Of a stretch of 14,691 bases of DNA, positions 7,336 through 14,691 are shown in pieces. The position numbers and the translations under genes are program-made. Location: the NCBI GenBank assembly GCA_903882765.1, contig CAIRYE010000283.1, positions 1-14,691 on the forward strand, written 5' to 3'. Under the pieces are notes generated by a model, which made no database searches, was not told where the DNA came from, and worked only from the letters and a program-made list of their open reading frames with translations. Source of the DNA: an uncultured Anaerolineae bacterium (GTDB lineage Bacteria > Chloroflexota > Anaerolineae > Anaerolineales > Villigracilaceae). How positions within the stretch are numbered: the first letter of the stretch is position 1; each line of letters begins with the position of its first letter.

Positions 7336-7364
7336 CCGTCATGCTGTGTCGCATGATGGTTTTT
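7336..7364 (+). terminator. Hairpin plus U-run in the rpoB leader (possible attenuator)
   Basis: CCGTCATGC (7336-7344) pairs with GCATGATGG (7351-7359), 9 bp including one G-T wobble, around a TGTGTC loop. TTTTT (7360-7364) and then GTGTTT follow. It lies within a few bases of the predicted rpoB transcript start. It could terminate the upstream transcript, attenuate rpoB transcription, or act as a stabilising 5'-terminal stem; the sequence does not decide among these. Confidence 0.6.
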
Positions 7365-7400
7365 GTGTTTATGTACTCTAATCCTTCAAAGGAGTGTTAA

Positions 7401-10400
7401 ATGGCGTCAGTAAAAACTGAAAAGAATTACGCGCGAATGGACGTAAGCTTGGGCTTACCAAACTTGATCGAAGTTCAGCTTGATTCGTTTGAACGTTTGA
7501 AAAAGGATGGAATGGGTGAACTCTTTCATGAGGTTTCCCCGATCGAATCCTATAACAAAGGTATGAAGTTATATTTCCCAAGCCGCAGCCCAGAATCAGA
7601 ACAGTGGGGCTTGAAGTATTGGTTTGTGGATCCTAAAGACGGTATTGACAAGTGTATTGAAAATGATTCAACCTATGCCAGCGCGTTATGGGTAAAAGTC
7701 CTGCTTGCTGGGCCCGATGTTCCTGAGCCTATCACCCAAGATATTTTTCTCGCTGACTTCCCTGAAATGACCGACAAGGGTACTTTCATTATTAACGGAA
7801 CAGAGCGTGTGGTTGTTAGTCAGTTGATCCGTAGCCCAGGCGTTTATTTTGAAGCCACTACCGATCGCGCGACCGGCCGAAATCAAGCAATGGCGAAATT
7901 GATCCCTGATCGTGGTGCCTGGATGGAATTTGAAACCAGGAAGAACGATTACATCATCCTAAAGTTCAACCGCAAGCGAACCGTGCCGATCACAGTTTTC
8001 TTACGCGCTCTTGCCGCGATCGATGATGGCAATGGCGATACCGTATTGAAAGACGGATCGGATGCTGAGATACTATCGCTCTTCAAGGATCAAGACACGA
8101 ACACCGAACGTATGTACATTACGAATACCTTGAAATACGAACCCGATTGGGATCTTTCAAATGGTATGAGCATTGCCGAAGCCGCCTTGATCGAATTCTT
8201 CAAGAAAATGCGCCCAGGCGACCCGGCTACAATTGAAAATGCCAGAATGTTCATGATCGAACAACTGTTTGATCAGAGGCACTATGATCTCGAGCGTGTT
8301 GGTCGTTACAAGCTAAACCAAAAGTTGGATCTGGATGTACCTATTCCTCACCGGACGATCACCAAATCAGACGTAGTTCGTTTGGTTCGCCGAATGATCT
8401 TGATTAACAATAATGTTGAACACGCCGATGATATTGACCACCTTGGAAATCGAAGGGTAAAGACCGTTGGCGAATTAATTCAGAACAAACTTCGCATCGG
8501 CCTCCGCCGAATGGAAAGAGTGATCAAGGAAAGAATGTCCATTCGAGAGCAGGATAATCTTTCTCCTCAATCCTTGGTGAATATCCGTCCAGTTGTCGCC
8601 GCGCTTCGAGAGTTCTATGGTTCCAGCCAACTCTCCCAATTCATGGATCAAACCAATCCATTGGCTGAGCTAAGGCACAAGAGAACGTTATCGGCCTTAG
8701 GTCCAGGCGGTCTCCGCCGTGAGCGCGCTGGCTTCGATGTTCGAGACGTTCACCACTCCCACTACGGCAGGATCTGCCCAATCGAAACACCTGAAGGTCC
8801 AAACATTGGTTTGATCGGCCGTTTGGCTACCTTCGCGCGCGTGAACGAATATGGTTTCATCGAAACCCCATACCGAAAAGTTTACAAATCCTTTAAAGCC
8901 GGGGATGAGAAATTGATCGGCCGCTTACTTCGCGATGATGTTGTTGATGGTAGTAGGGTAATCGCTAAAGCTGGCGAGCGTGTTACAACCGCGGTTGCCG
9001 CGAAGCTTGCTAAGCTTGACCAAGAGATCTTGATCAAGCCATTTGTTTCCCAAGAAGATTATTACCTTTCCGCTGACGCTGAAGATAAATATCACATTGC
9101 TCAAGCAAACGCTACTTTGGATGATTTCGGCGAATTTGTAGATTCTCGTATTTCCTGCCGTTATCACTCTAGCTTTATTTACAGTACCCAAGAACAACTT
9201 GATTTTATGGATGTCGCACCTCACCAAGTTGTTGGTATTAGCGCCTCGCTGATCCCCTTCCTTGAACATGATGACGCCAACCGAGCATTGATGGGATCGA
9301 ACATGATGGCTCAGGCGGTTCCTTTGCTTCGACCGGAAGTTCCAACCGTTTCAACAGGTATGGAGCAGTTTGCAGCCATTGACTCAGGCCAGGTTGTAGT
9401 AGCTGATTCTGAAGGCGAAGTTATTTCTGTTACCGGCCGAGCGATCATCGTTAAAGAGACCGCCACAGGGGACGAGAGGACCTATAACCTTCGTAAATAC
9501 CAACGTTCAAACCAATCTACTTGTATCGATCAACGTCCTTCTGTCGAAAAAGGTCAGATCGTTCATAAAGGCACCATTATTGCCGATTCATCTTCAACGG
9601 ATGATGGCAAATTGGCGCTTGGGCAGAATGTAGTTGTAGCCTTCCTTTCTTGGGAGGGTGGTAACTTTGAAGACGCTATCTTGATCTCGGAAAAATTGGT
9701 TCAGGAAGATCGCTTCACATCTGTTCATATTGAAAAATACGAAGTTGAAGTTCGTGATACGAAATTAGGACCAGAAGAGATCACTCGCGACATCCCCAAT
9801 GTGGGCGATGAATCGGTGAAGGATCTGGATGAAGACGGTATTATTCGCCTTGGCGCTGAAGTTGGTCCTGGTGATATATTGGTCGGTAAGATCACACCGA
9901 AGGGCGAAAAAGAACTTACCCCAGAAGAACGATTGCTTCGAGCCATCTTTGGTGAAAAATCACGTGACGTGAAAGACACCTCGCTGCGCATGCCTCATGG
10001 CGAACGCGGTAAGGTTGTATATGCCAAGGCTACTGACCGCAGCGAAAACCCTGATCTTCAACCTGGTGTTGAAAAATTGGTTAAGGTTTCGGTTGCGCAA
10101 AGGCGTAAGATCACCGCGGGCGATAAGATGGCTGGGCGTCATGGTAATAAGGGTGTTATCTCCAAGGTTGTGCCTGTGGAAGATATGCCATATCTCGAAG
10201 ACGGCACCCCCGTGGATCTGATCCTCAACCCGCTTGGTGTTCCTGGCCGTATGAACATTGGTCAGGTATTGGAAGTGCATCTTGGTTGGGCAGCCAAACG
10301 TCTTGGTTATCGAGCTGTTACTCCAGTGTTTGATGGCGCCAAAGAAGAAGAGATCGAAGCTGAACTTGCGAGAGCTTGGCTGTTTGATGTCGCTTGGAGT

Positions 10401-11297
10401 GAAACAGCTGAGAAAGCTTGGGATTGGCTACATGGCCAGGAATATGATCCTGAATCCATTAAGGATGACGAAGAAGTTCGTAATCTTTATTTGGAAGAAT
10501 GGCTTGGCAAACGTGGTTATGATATTTCAAAACTTGCCATTGATGTTCCTTATGCCCGCAAAGCTACGGTAACCGAATGGTTAAAGGAAAAGGGTTTTGA
10601 TCCCGGTTCCATTCTCGCCTTCGAAATCCCCGCTCTTTCTGAGAGAATTTCCCGTGACTATAATGCGATGAATGCCTGCTATAAGTTATGGCTTGAGAAG
10701 AATGGTGAAGAGACAACCGGCTTGAATTTGGAAGAAATTAAACAAAAAGCCCACGATTACATGACCAAGACTCACAATCCCATTCCAACCCTTGGCAAAC
10801 AATCTCTTAGAGATGGTAAGACCGGTGATTTCTTTGATCAACCCGTTACTGTTGGCGTGATGAGCGTTCTTAAACTTCACCACTTAGTTGAAGATAAGGT
10901 TCATGCTCGTTCTACCGGCCCATACAGTTTAGTGACTCAACAACCACTCGGCGGTAAAGCTCAATTCGGTGGTCAGCGCTTCGGTGAAATGGAAGTTTGG
11001 GCGCTTGAAGCTTACGGCGCGGCTCATATCCTTCAAGAAATGCTCACGGTCAAATCGGATGATACCCAGGGCCGTGTAAATACCTATGAAGCGATCGTTA
11101 AATCAGAACCGATCGAAGAACCTTCAGTTCCAGCATCCTTCAGAGTTTTAGTGAAGGAATTACAAAGCCTTGGTTTATCTGTTGAGGCGATGAATGAAAA
11201 CGGAGAAGTGATCAGTTTTGGTAAGGATGAAGAAAAAATTCACCCTCCGAAATTGGCTACAGGTTTGTTAGGGCTTGGTGAAGATTTGATGAGATAA
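7401..11297 (+). CDS. rpoB: RNA polymerase beta subunit
   Basis: Core RNA polymerase subunit, 1298 residues. Diagnostic stretches are SSQLSQFMDQTNPLAEL (about 408-424), ALGPGGLRRERAGFDVRDVH (after the rifampicin loop), CPIETPEGPNIGLIG, GDKMAGRHGNKGVISK, and near the C-terminus STGPYSLVTQQPLGGKAQFG and RFGEMEVWALEAYGA. The ATG at 7401 has AAAGGAGTG just upstream. Residues about 990-1131 are an insertion of roughly 130 residues, compared with the short linker at this place in B. subtilis, between the conserved GWAAKRLGYRAVTPVFDGA block and DGKTGDFFDQP; it contains WLxxxGYD-like repeats. In the rifampicin pocket, T429 replaces E. coli R529 and R425 replaces T525, while D516, H526 and S531 equivalents are kept. 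The gene stands alone: no rplJL before it and no rpoC after it. Confidence 0.98.
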   Translation: MASVKTEKNYARMDVSLGLPNLIEVQLDSFERLKKDGMGELFHEVSPIESYNKGMKLYFPSRSPESEQWGLKYWFVDPKDGIDKCIENDSTYASALWVKVLLAGPDVPEPITQDIFLADFPEMTDKGTFIINGTERVVVSQLIRSPGVYFEATTDRATGRNQAMAKLIPDRGAWMEFETRKNDYIILKFNRKRTVPITVFLRALAAIDDGNGDTVLKDGSDAEILSLFKDQDTNTERMYITNTLKYEPDWDLSNGMSIAEAALIEFFKKMRPGDPATIENARMFMIEQLFDQRHYDLERVGRYKLNQKLDLDVPIPHRTITKSDVVRLVRRMILINNNVEHADDIDHLGNRRVKTVGELIQNKLRIGLRRMERVIKERMSIREQDNLSPQSLVNIRPVVAALREFYGSSQLSQFMDQTNPLAELRHKRTLSALGPGGLRRERAGFDVRDVHHSHYGRICPIETPEGPNIGLIGRLATFARVNEYGFIETPYRKVYKSFKAGDEKLIGRLLRDDVVDGSRVIAKAGERVTTAVAAKLAKLDQEILIKPFVSQEDYYLSADAEDKYHIAQANATLDDFGEFVDSRISCRYHSSFIYSTQEQLDFMDVAPHQVVGISASLIPFLEHDDANRALMGSNMMAQAVPLLRPEVPTVSTGMEQFAAIDSGQVVVADSEGEVISVTGRAIIVKETATGDERTYNLRKYQRSNQSTCIDQRPSVEKGQIVHKGTIIADSSSTDDGKLALGQNVVVAFLSWEGGNFEDAILISEKLVQEDRFTSVHIEKYEVEVRDTKLGPEEITRDIPNVGDESVKDLDEDGIIRLGAEVGPGDILVGKITPKGEKELTPEERLLRAIFGEKSRDVKDTSLRMPHGERGKVVYAKATDRSENPDLQPGVEKLVKVSVAQRRKITAGDKMAGRHGNKGVISKVVPVEDMPYLEDGTPVDLILNPLGVPGRMNIGQVLEVHLGWAAKRLGYRAVTPVFDGAKEEEIEAELARAWLFDVAWSETAEKAWDWLHGQEYDPESIKDDEEVRNLYLEEWLGKRGYDISKLAIDVPYARKATVTEWLKEKGFDPGSILAFEIPALSERISRDYNAMNACYKLWLEKNGEETTGLNLEEIKQKAHDYMTKTHNPIPTLGKQSLRDGKTGDFFDQPVTVGVMSVLKLHHLVEDKVHARSTGPYSLVTQQPLGGKAQFGGQRFGEMEVWALEAYGAAHILQEMLTVKSDDTQGRVNTYEAIVKSEPIEEPSVPASFRVLVKELQSLGLSVEAMNENGEVISFGKDEEKIHPPKLATGLLGLGEDLMR
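10425..10691 (+). repeat. Degenerate WLxxxGYDxxxI repeats within the RpoB insertion
   Basis: Protein-level repeats in frame with rpoB: WLHGQEYDPESI from W1009, WLGKRGYDISKL from W1034, WLKEKGFDPGSI from W1060, and a diverged copy, WLEKNG, from W1097. Spacings are 25, 26 and 37 residues. The DNA copies are not similar enough to be recent duplications, so the repeats are old or selected at protein level. Confidence 0.65.
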
Positions 11298-11309
11298 CAG
11301 TAACTTACC

Positions 11310-11338
11310 TTGACGCTGTTTTATGGCTATGATAGAAT
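11310..11338 (+). promoter_or_regulatory. Promoter of the rpsL-rpsG-fusA-tuf operon
   Basis: TTGACG (11310-11315) and TAGAAT (11333-11338) have a 17-base spacer and begin 13 bases after the rpoB stop. Predicted start is near 11345, giving a long leader of about 134 nt before the rpsL GTG, room for regulation. Confidence 0.75.
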
Positions 11339-11382
11339 AATCAGCCGCAGAGTATAGGCCGTAGGCTTGTATTGAAATTATG

Positions 11383-11424
11383 CTTTGTGTGGTTAATGAG
11401 GTCAACCGCGTTGACCACACAAGG
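11383..11424 (+). promoter_or_regulatory. rpsL leader with two mutually exclusive hairpins
   Basis: Structure A: CTTTGTGTGGT (11383-11393) pairs with ACCACACAAGG (11414-11424), 11 bp with one wobble, extendable inward by T-G, A-T and A-T. Structure B: GGTCAAC (11400-11406) pairs perfectly with GTTGACC (11410-11416) around a 3-base CGC loop. Both need 11411-11416, so they compete. No strong U-run follows, so regulation of translation or binding of a ribosomal protein is as likely as attenuation. Confidence 0.55.
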
Positions 11425-11478
11425 TTTAAATTGCAAGAAAAAAATTAAAAGCATATTTATTTTTTATCGGAGGCGCAA

Positions 11479-11898
11479 GTGCCCACAATCAATCAATTGA
11501 TCCGTAAGGGTCGCCAATCAAAAAAGGTTAAGAGTAAAGCTCCTGCTCTTCAGTACACTCTCAACACTTTTAAACAACGCCGTATCCGCCAGGACGGTGG
11601 TAGCCCTCAAAAACGTGGTGTTTGTACAGTTGTTCGTACAATGACCCCCAAGAAGCCGAACTCAGCTCTTCGTAAGATCGCTCGTGTTCGTTTGACAAAT
11701 GGTATTGAGGTCACTGCGTATATCCCCGGTGAAGGTCATCAATTGCAAGAACACTCAGTGGTTCTTGTTCGCGGTGGTCGTGTTAAAGATCTCCCAGGCG
11801 TTCGTTACCACATTGTCCGCGGTTCTCTCGACACCAATGGTGTTCAGAAGAGAAAACAAGGCCGATCGAAGTATGGCACCAAACGGGCTAAGAAATAA
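11479..11898 (+). CDS. rpsL: 30S ribosomal protein S12
   Basis: S12 of the decoding centre of the small ribosomal subunit, 139 residues. Conserved blocks are PTINQLIRKGR at the start, SPQKRGVCTVV, TPKKPNSALRK (lysine equivalent to streptomycin-related K43 retained) and VKDLPGVRYHIVRG (K88-region wild type, with the Asp that is often methylthiolated). Between PAL and SPQKRG there is an extra segment (LQYTLNTFKQRRIRQDGG), absent in E. coli but present in similar form in Bacillus. GTG start at 11479 with GGAGG at 11469-11473, 5 bases upstream. First gene of the str operon; 50 bases separate it from rpsG. Confidence 0.98.
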   Translation: MPTINQLIRKGRQSKKVKSKAPALQYTLNTFKQRRIRQDGGSPQKRGVCTVVRTMTPKKPNSALRKIARVRLTNGIEVTAYIPGEGHQLQEHSVVLVRGGRVKDLPGVRYHIVRGSLDTNGVQKRKQGRSKYGTKRAKK

Positions 11899-11901
11899 TC
11901 A

Positions 11902-11924
11902 GTCTTTAAGCATCGTCTTAAGAC
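11902..11924 (+). promoter_or_regulatory. Stem-loop between rpsL and rpsG
   Basis: GTCTTTAAG (11902-11910) pairs with CTTAAGAC (11917-11924), 8 bp with one bulged T, around a CATCGT loop. It starts 3 bases after the rpsL stop and has no U-run. In E. coli the rpsL-rpsG spacer binds S7 for feedback control; whether this small hairpin does so is only a guess. Confidence 0.4.
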
Positions 11925-11948
11925 CATTCATAACACGGAGTTTTTGTA

Positions 11949-12416
11949 ATGCGTAGAGGAAAACCGCAAGAAAGACCTATCCTGCCAGATCTTAGGCACA
12001 ATAATGTTGTTCTTTCCACCTTTGTTCAGCATATGATGATGAAGGGAAAGAAATCTTTAGCGTTAAGGTTGATGTATGAAGCCCTGGATATTATTCAGGA
12101 AAAGACCGGCAAACCCGGTATTGAAACCTTTGACGCCGCGATTAAGAATGTTGCCCCTGTAATGGAAGTTCGCCCACGTCGTGTGGGTGGCGCTACTTAT
12201 CAGGTTCCGATTGAAGTTGCTGCTGATCGGCGAATTACCCTCGCAATTCGTTGGCTCTTAACCTCATCCCGAGGCCGCTCTGGCAAATCTTTTGCCGAGA
12301 AGCTTGCCGCCGAGTTTATGGATGCCGCGACGAATCAGGGTTCTGCAATTCGCAAACGTGAAGAAACTCACAAGATGGCCGAAGCCAACCGTGCCTTTTC
12401 TCACTATCGCGCCTAG
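11949..12416 (+). CDS. rpsG: 30S ribosomal protein S7
   Basis: Primary 16S rRNA-binding protein that nucleates the head of the small subunit. At 155 residues it has the usual bacterial length. Typical stretches are the basic N-terminus MRRGKPQERPILPD, MKGKKSLALRLMYEALDIIQ, VRPRRVGGATYQVPIEV and KREETHKMAEANRAFSHYR. The ATG at 11949 has CGGAG at 11936-11940, 8 bases upstream. Order and spacing (fusA 25 bases downstream) are those of the conserved str operon. Nothing unusual in the sequence. Confidence 0.98.
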   Translation: MRRGKPQERPILPDLRHNNVVLSTFVQHMMMKGKKSLALRLMYEALDIIQEKTGKPGIETFDAAIKNVAPVMEVRPRRVGGATYQVPIEVAADRRITLAIRWLLTSSRGRSGKSFAEKLAAEFMDAATNQGSAIRKREETHKMAEANRAFSHYRA

Positions 12417-12441
12417 TATTTAAGAATTGAGGTTTTAATAA

Positions 12442-14511
12442 ATGCCACGTAAGTACCCGCTCGAAAAATATCGAAATATCGGTATTATCGCTCACATTGA
12501 TGCTGGTAAGACCACTACAACGGAGCGTATTCTATTTTATACAGGTAAAACTCATCGTATTGGTAACGTTGATGACGGTAATACATCAACCGACTGGATG
12601 GAACAGGAACGCGAGCGCGGTATTACCATCGTTTCTGCAGCTGTGTCAGCCGAATGGAAGGGTTATCAGTTCAATATTATTGATACTCCAGGCCATATCG
12701 ACTTCACCGCCGAAGTTCAACGCTCCCTTCGTGTTCTTGATGGCGGCGTTGTTATCTTTGACGCTGTTCAAGGTGTTGAACCACAGTCAGAAACCGTATG
12801 GCGTCAGGCTGATCGTTATGGCGTACCGAGAATTTGTTTCATTAACAAAATGGATCGTGTAGGCGCCTCTTATCAGCGCTCTATTGATTCTATTAAAAGC
12901 AGACTCGGCGCTAACCCAATTGCTATGCAAATGCCGATCGGAAGCGAACACGATTTCTTAGGTGCTATTGATCTTTTAGAAATGAATATGGTCACCTATG
13001 AAGATCAGCTCGGTAAAGCTCCTATTGTTGGAGAGATTCCTGCTGATATGTTGGAAGCCGCTAAAGAAGCTCGGCACATCATGGTTGAAAAGATCGCCGA
13101 AACCGATGATGAATTAACAATGAAATTCCTCGATGGCGAAGAAATTAGTGTAGCTGAACTCAAAGTAGCCCTTCGAAAATCAGTCATTGCTGGCAAGACC
13201 AATCCTTGCTATTGTGGTTCATCCCTCAAGAACAAGGGCGTTCAACCAGTTCTCGACGCCGTTATCGACCTTCTCCCATCTCCATTAGATGTAGCCAAAA
13301 TTACAGCAACCGATGTTGATGATCCCGAAAAGATCGTAGAAGTTAAACCTGATGACAATGAGCCTCTTCGCGCGATCGTATTCAAGATCGTAACCGATCC
13401 ATTTGTAGGCCGCTTGGCGTATTTCCGTGTATATTCCGGCAAACTTACAACTGGCACAACTGTTCTTAACTCTTCTAAGGGTAAAAAAGAACGTATCGGT
13501 CGCTTGATTCGAATGTTCGCGAATGATCGTATCGATGTTGATGAAGTGATGGCCGGTGATATCGCCGCATCCCTTGGTTTCAAAGAATCCTCAACTGGCG
13601 ACACACTCTCTGACGATAGCTTCGTTCTCGAAAGCATCAGCTTCCCTGAACCTGTTATCCATATTGCTGTTGAACCAAAATCCACAATGGATCAAGAAAA
13701 AATGGGTGAAGCTCTTCGTAAGTTATCTGAAGAAGACCCCACCTTCCGTGTGCGTTCCGATGAAGCTACTGGCCAAACCGTTATCGCGGGTATGGGCGAG
13801 TTGCACCTCGAAATTCTCGTGGATCGTATGAAACGCGAGTTCAAGGTTCAGGCGAATGTTGGTAACCCAAGAGTCGCCTATCGGGAATCAATGACTCGTG
13901 TAGTTGAAAAAGTCAACCTTAAGTATGCAAAGCAATCTGGTGGTCACGGGCAGTACGGTCATGTGGTTTTTCACATGGCTCCTGGTGAACGCGGCTCTGG
14001 TATTGTTTTTGAAAACAAAACAGTTGGTGGTACCGTTCCAAAAGAATATGTTCCCGCTGTTGAAAAAGGTGTGAGAGAAGCATCTGAATCAGGTGTATTG
14101 GCTGGTTACCCGGTCGTAGACTTGAAAGTGACTTTGATCGATGGCTCCTTCCATGAAGTTGACTCGAATGAAATGGCCTTCAAAATGGCCGCCTCCATGG
14201 CTTTTAAAGAAGGCGTCCAAAAGGGTGGTCCCGTTTTACTTGAGCCAATTATGAAGGTAGAAGCTGTTGTTCCTGAAGAATACCTTGGTGATGTCATTGG
14301 TCAGCTAAATGGCCGCCGTGGCATGATCCTTGGCATGGAAATGCGCCTTGGTAATGCACAAGCCGTAAACGCCATGGTTCCAATGGGCGAGATGTTCGGT
14401 TACGCGACTCAGTTGCGTTCCGCCTCCCAGGGCCGCGGTGTATTCTCGATGGAATTTGATCACTACGCACCAGTGAGTGACGCTGTTGCGCAAACAATCA
14501 TTAAAGGTTAA
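12442..14511 (+). CDS. fusA: Elongation factor G
   Basis: Ribosome-translocating GTPase that also acts in ribosome recycling, 689 residues (E. coli about 704). GTPase motifs: AHIDAGKT (17-24, P-loop), RGITI (59-63, switch I), DTPGH (81-85, switch II, with the catalytic-type His85), NKMD (135-138). Later blocks include FKIVTDPFVGRLAYFRVYSG (domain II), GMGELHLEILVDRMKREFKV (domain III) and SGGHGQYGHVVF with DSNEMAFKMAASMAFKEG (domain IV, which enters the decoding centre). The set reads as a canonical EF-G1 rather than a degenerate paralogue. ATG 12442 with TTGAGG at 12427-12432. Followed by tuf after 39 bases. Confidence 0.98.
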   Translation: MPRKYPLEKYRNIGIIAHIDAGKTTTTERILFYTGKTHRIGNVDDGNTSTDWMEQERERGITIVSAAVSAEWKGYQFNIIDTPGHIDFTAEVQRSLRVLDGGVVIFDAVQGVEPQSETVWRQADRYGVPRICFINKMDRVGASYQRSIDSIKSRLGANPIAMQMPIGSEHDFLGAIDLLEMNMVTYEDQLGKAPIVGEIPADMLEAAKEARHIMVEKIAETDDELTMKFLDGEEISVAELKVALRKSVIAGKTNPCYCGSSLKNKGVQPVLDAVIDLLPSPLDVAKITATDVDDPEKIVEVKPDDNEPLRAIVFKIVTDPFVGRLAYFRVYSGKLTTGTTVLNSSKGKKERIGRLIRMFANDRIDVDEVMAGDIAASLGFKESSTGDTLSDDSFVLESISFPEPVIHIAVEPKSTMDQEKMGEALRKLSEEDPTFRVRSDEATGQTVIAGMGELHLEILVDRMKREFKVQANVGNPRVAYRESMTRVVEKVNLKYAKQSGGHGQYGHVVFHMAPGERGSGIVFENKTVGGTVPKEYVPAVEKGVREASESGVLAGYPVVDLKVTLIDGSFHEVDSNEMAFKMAASMAFKEGVQKGGPVLLEPIMKVEAVVPEEYLGDVIGQLNGRRGMILGMEMRLGNAQAVNAMVPMGEMFGYATQLRSASQGRGVFSMEFDHYAPVSDAVAQTIIKG

Positions 14512-14516
14512 TTAGT

Positions 14517-14534
14517 TTTTTTCTCAAGAAAAAA
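14517..14534 (+). repeat. A/T inverted repeat between fusA and tuf
   Basis: TTTTTTCT (14517-14524) and AGAAAAAA (14527-14534) are inverted around CA, directly before the tuf Shine-Dalgarno AGGAG. It is a weak, A-T-only stem and may simply be a compositional feature of the spacer. Confidence 0.35.
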
Positions 14535-14550
14535 TCAGGAGCGATAATTC

Positions 14551-14691
14551 ATGGCAAAGCAGAAATACACCCGTAACAAACCCCATTTGAACGTAGGAAC
14601 AATGGGACACATCGACCACGGCAAGACAACCTTGACCGCGGCAATCACAAAATATTCTGGTTTGAGTGGCAAGGCAGATTTTAGGGCCTAC
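14551..14691 (+). CDS. tuf: Elongation factor Tu (5' part, runs off the window)
   Basis: First 47 codons of EF-Tu, the GTPase that delivers aminoacyl-tRNA to the ribosome. The start reads MAKQKYTRNKPHLNVGTMGH, then IDHGKTTLTAAITKY; the P-loop GHIDHGKT is at residues 19-26. The stretch GKADFRAY just before the edge corresponds to the start of switch I. ATG 14551 is preceded by CAGGAGCG about 8 bases upstream. The open frame continues past the edge. Position after fusA completes the usual str order. Confidence 0.97.
   Translation, partial: MAKQKYTRNKPHLNVGTMGHIDHGKTTLTAAITKYSGLSGKADFRAY

Noticed and set aside
8925..9269. 114-codon reverse-strand open frame inside rpoB
   Set aside because: Fully covered by the conserved rpoB frame; the translated product has no recognisable domain and no ribosome-binding context.
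11298..11478. Remnant of rpoC between rpoB and rpsL
   Set aside because: Too short and no frame resembling beta' motifs such as NADFDGD; the space is taken by promoter and leader structure.
13242..13685. 147-codon reverse-strand open frame inside fusA
   Set aside because: Antisense shadow of a highly conserved gene; Ser/Arg/Ile-rich composition is typical of antisense translation.
1..14691. CRISPR array, insertion sequence, tRNA or rRNA gene
   Set aside because: No spaced direct repeats, transposase, terminal inverted repeats, cloverleaf or rRNA-like sequence found on reading both strands.

Overview
The window is a chromosomal stretch of a bacterium, moderately AT-leaning, with tightly packed genes. 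It ends in the canonical 'str' translation block (rpsL-rpsG-fusA-tuf). The S12 protein carries the extra segment of about 13-19 residues before SPQKRG that is seen in Gram-positive-type bacteria. Together with the style of the Dcd, UMF1-type transporter, M23 lipoprotein and NMT1-like transporter genes, and the use of GTG and TTG starts, this points to Chloroflexota, perhaps Anaerolineae. That assignment is inference, not proof.

Layout: (1) 1-1760, a forward operon: the 3' end of an unidentified gene, a lipoprotein M23 peptidase, and dcd, closed by a strong intrinsic terminator at 1732-1759. (2) 1761-4788, a second forward operon with its own near-consensus promoter. It encodes an unusual regulator joining an IclR-type DNA-binding and effector region to an FMN/F420-binding split-barrel domain, followed by an ABC permease (stop and start overlap by one base) and a lipoprotein NMT1/THI5-like substrate-binding protein. 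No ATPase gene is present. (3) 4816-6183, a reverse-strand UMF1/Atg22-type MFS transporter that converges on region 2. (4) 6341-7300, an unrecognised 319-residue protein that is possibly translated from a leaderless mRNA. (5) 7297-11297, rpoB with a perfect TTGACA/TATAAT promoter, a hairpin-U motif in its leader, and a roughly 130-residue insertion containing degenerate repeats. (6) 11310 to the end, the str operon with its own promoter and a leader that can fold in two mutually exclusive ways.

The most interesting points are the regulator fusion beside a vitamin-type transporter (a candidate flavin- or F420-sensing uptake locus), the isolation of rpoB from rpoC and rplJL, the repeat-bearing RpoB insertion with an altered rifampicin-pocket residue, and the two structured leaders in front of rpoB and rpsL.
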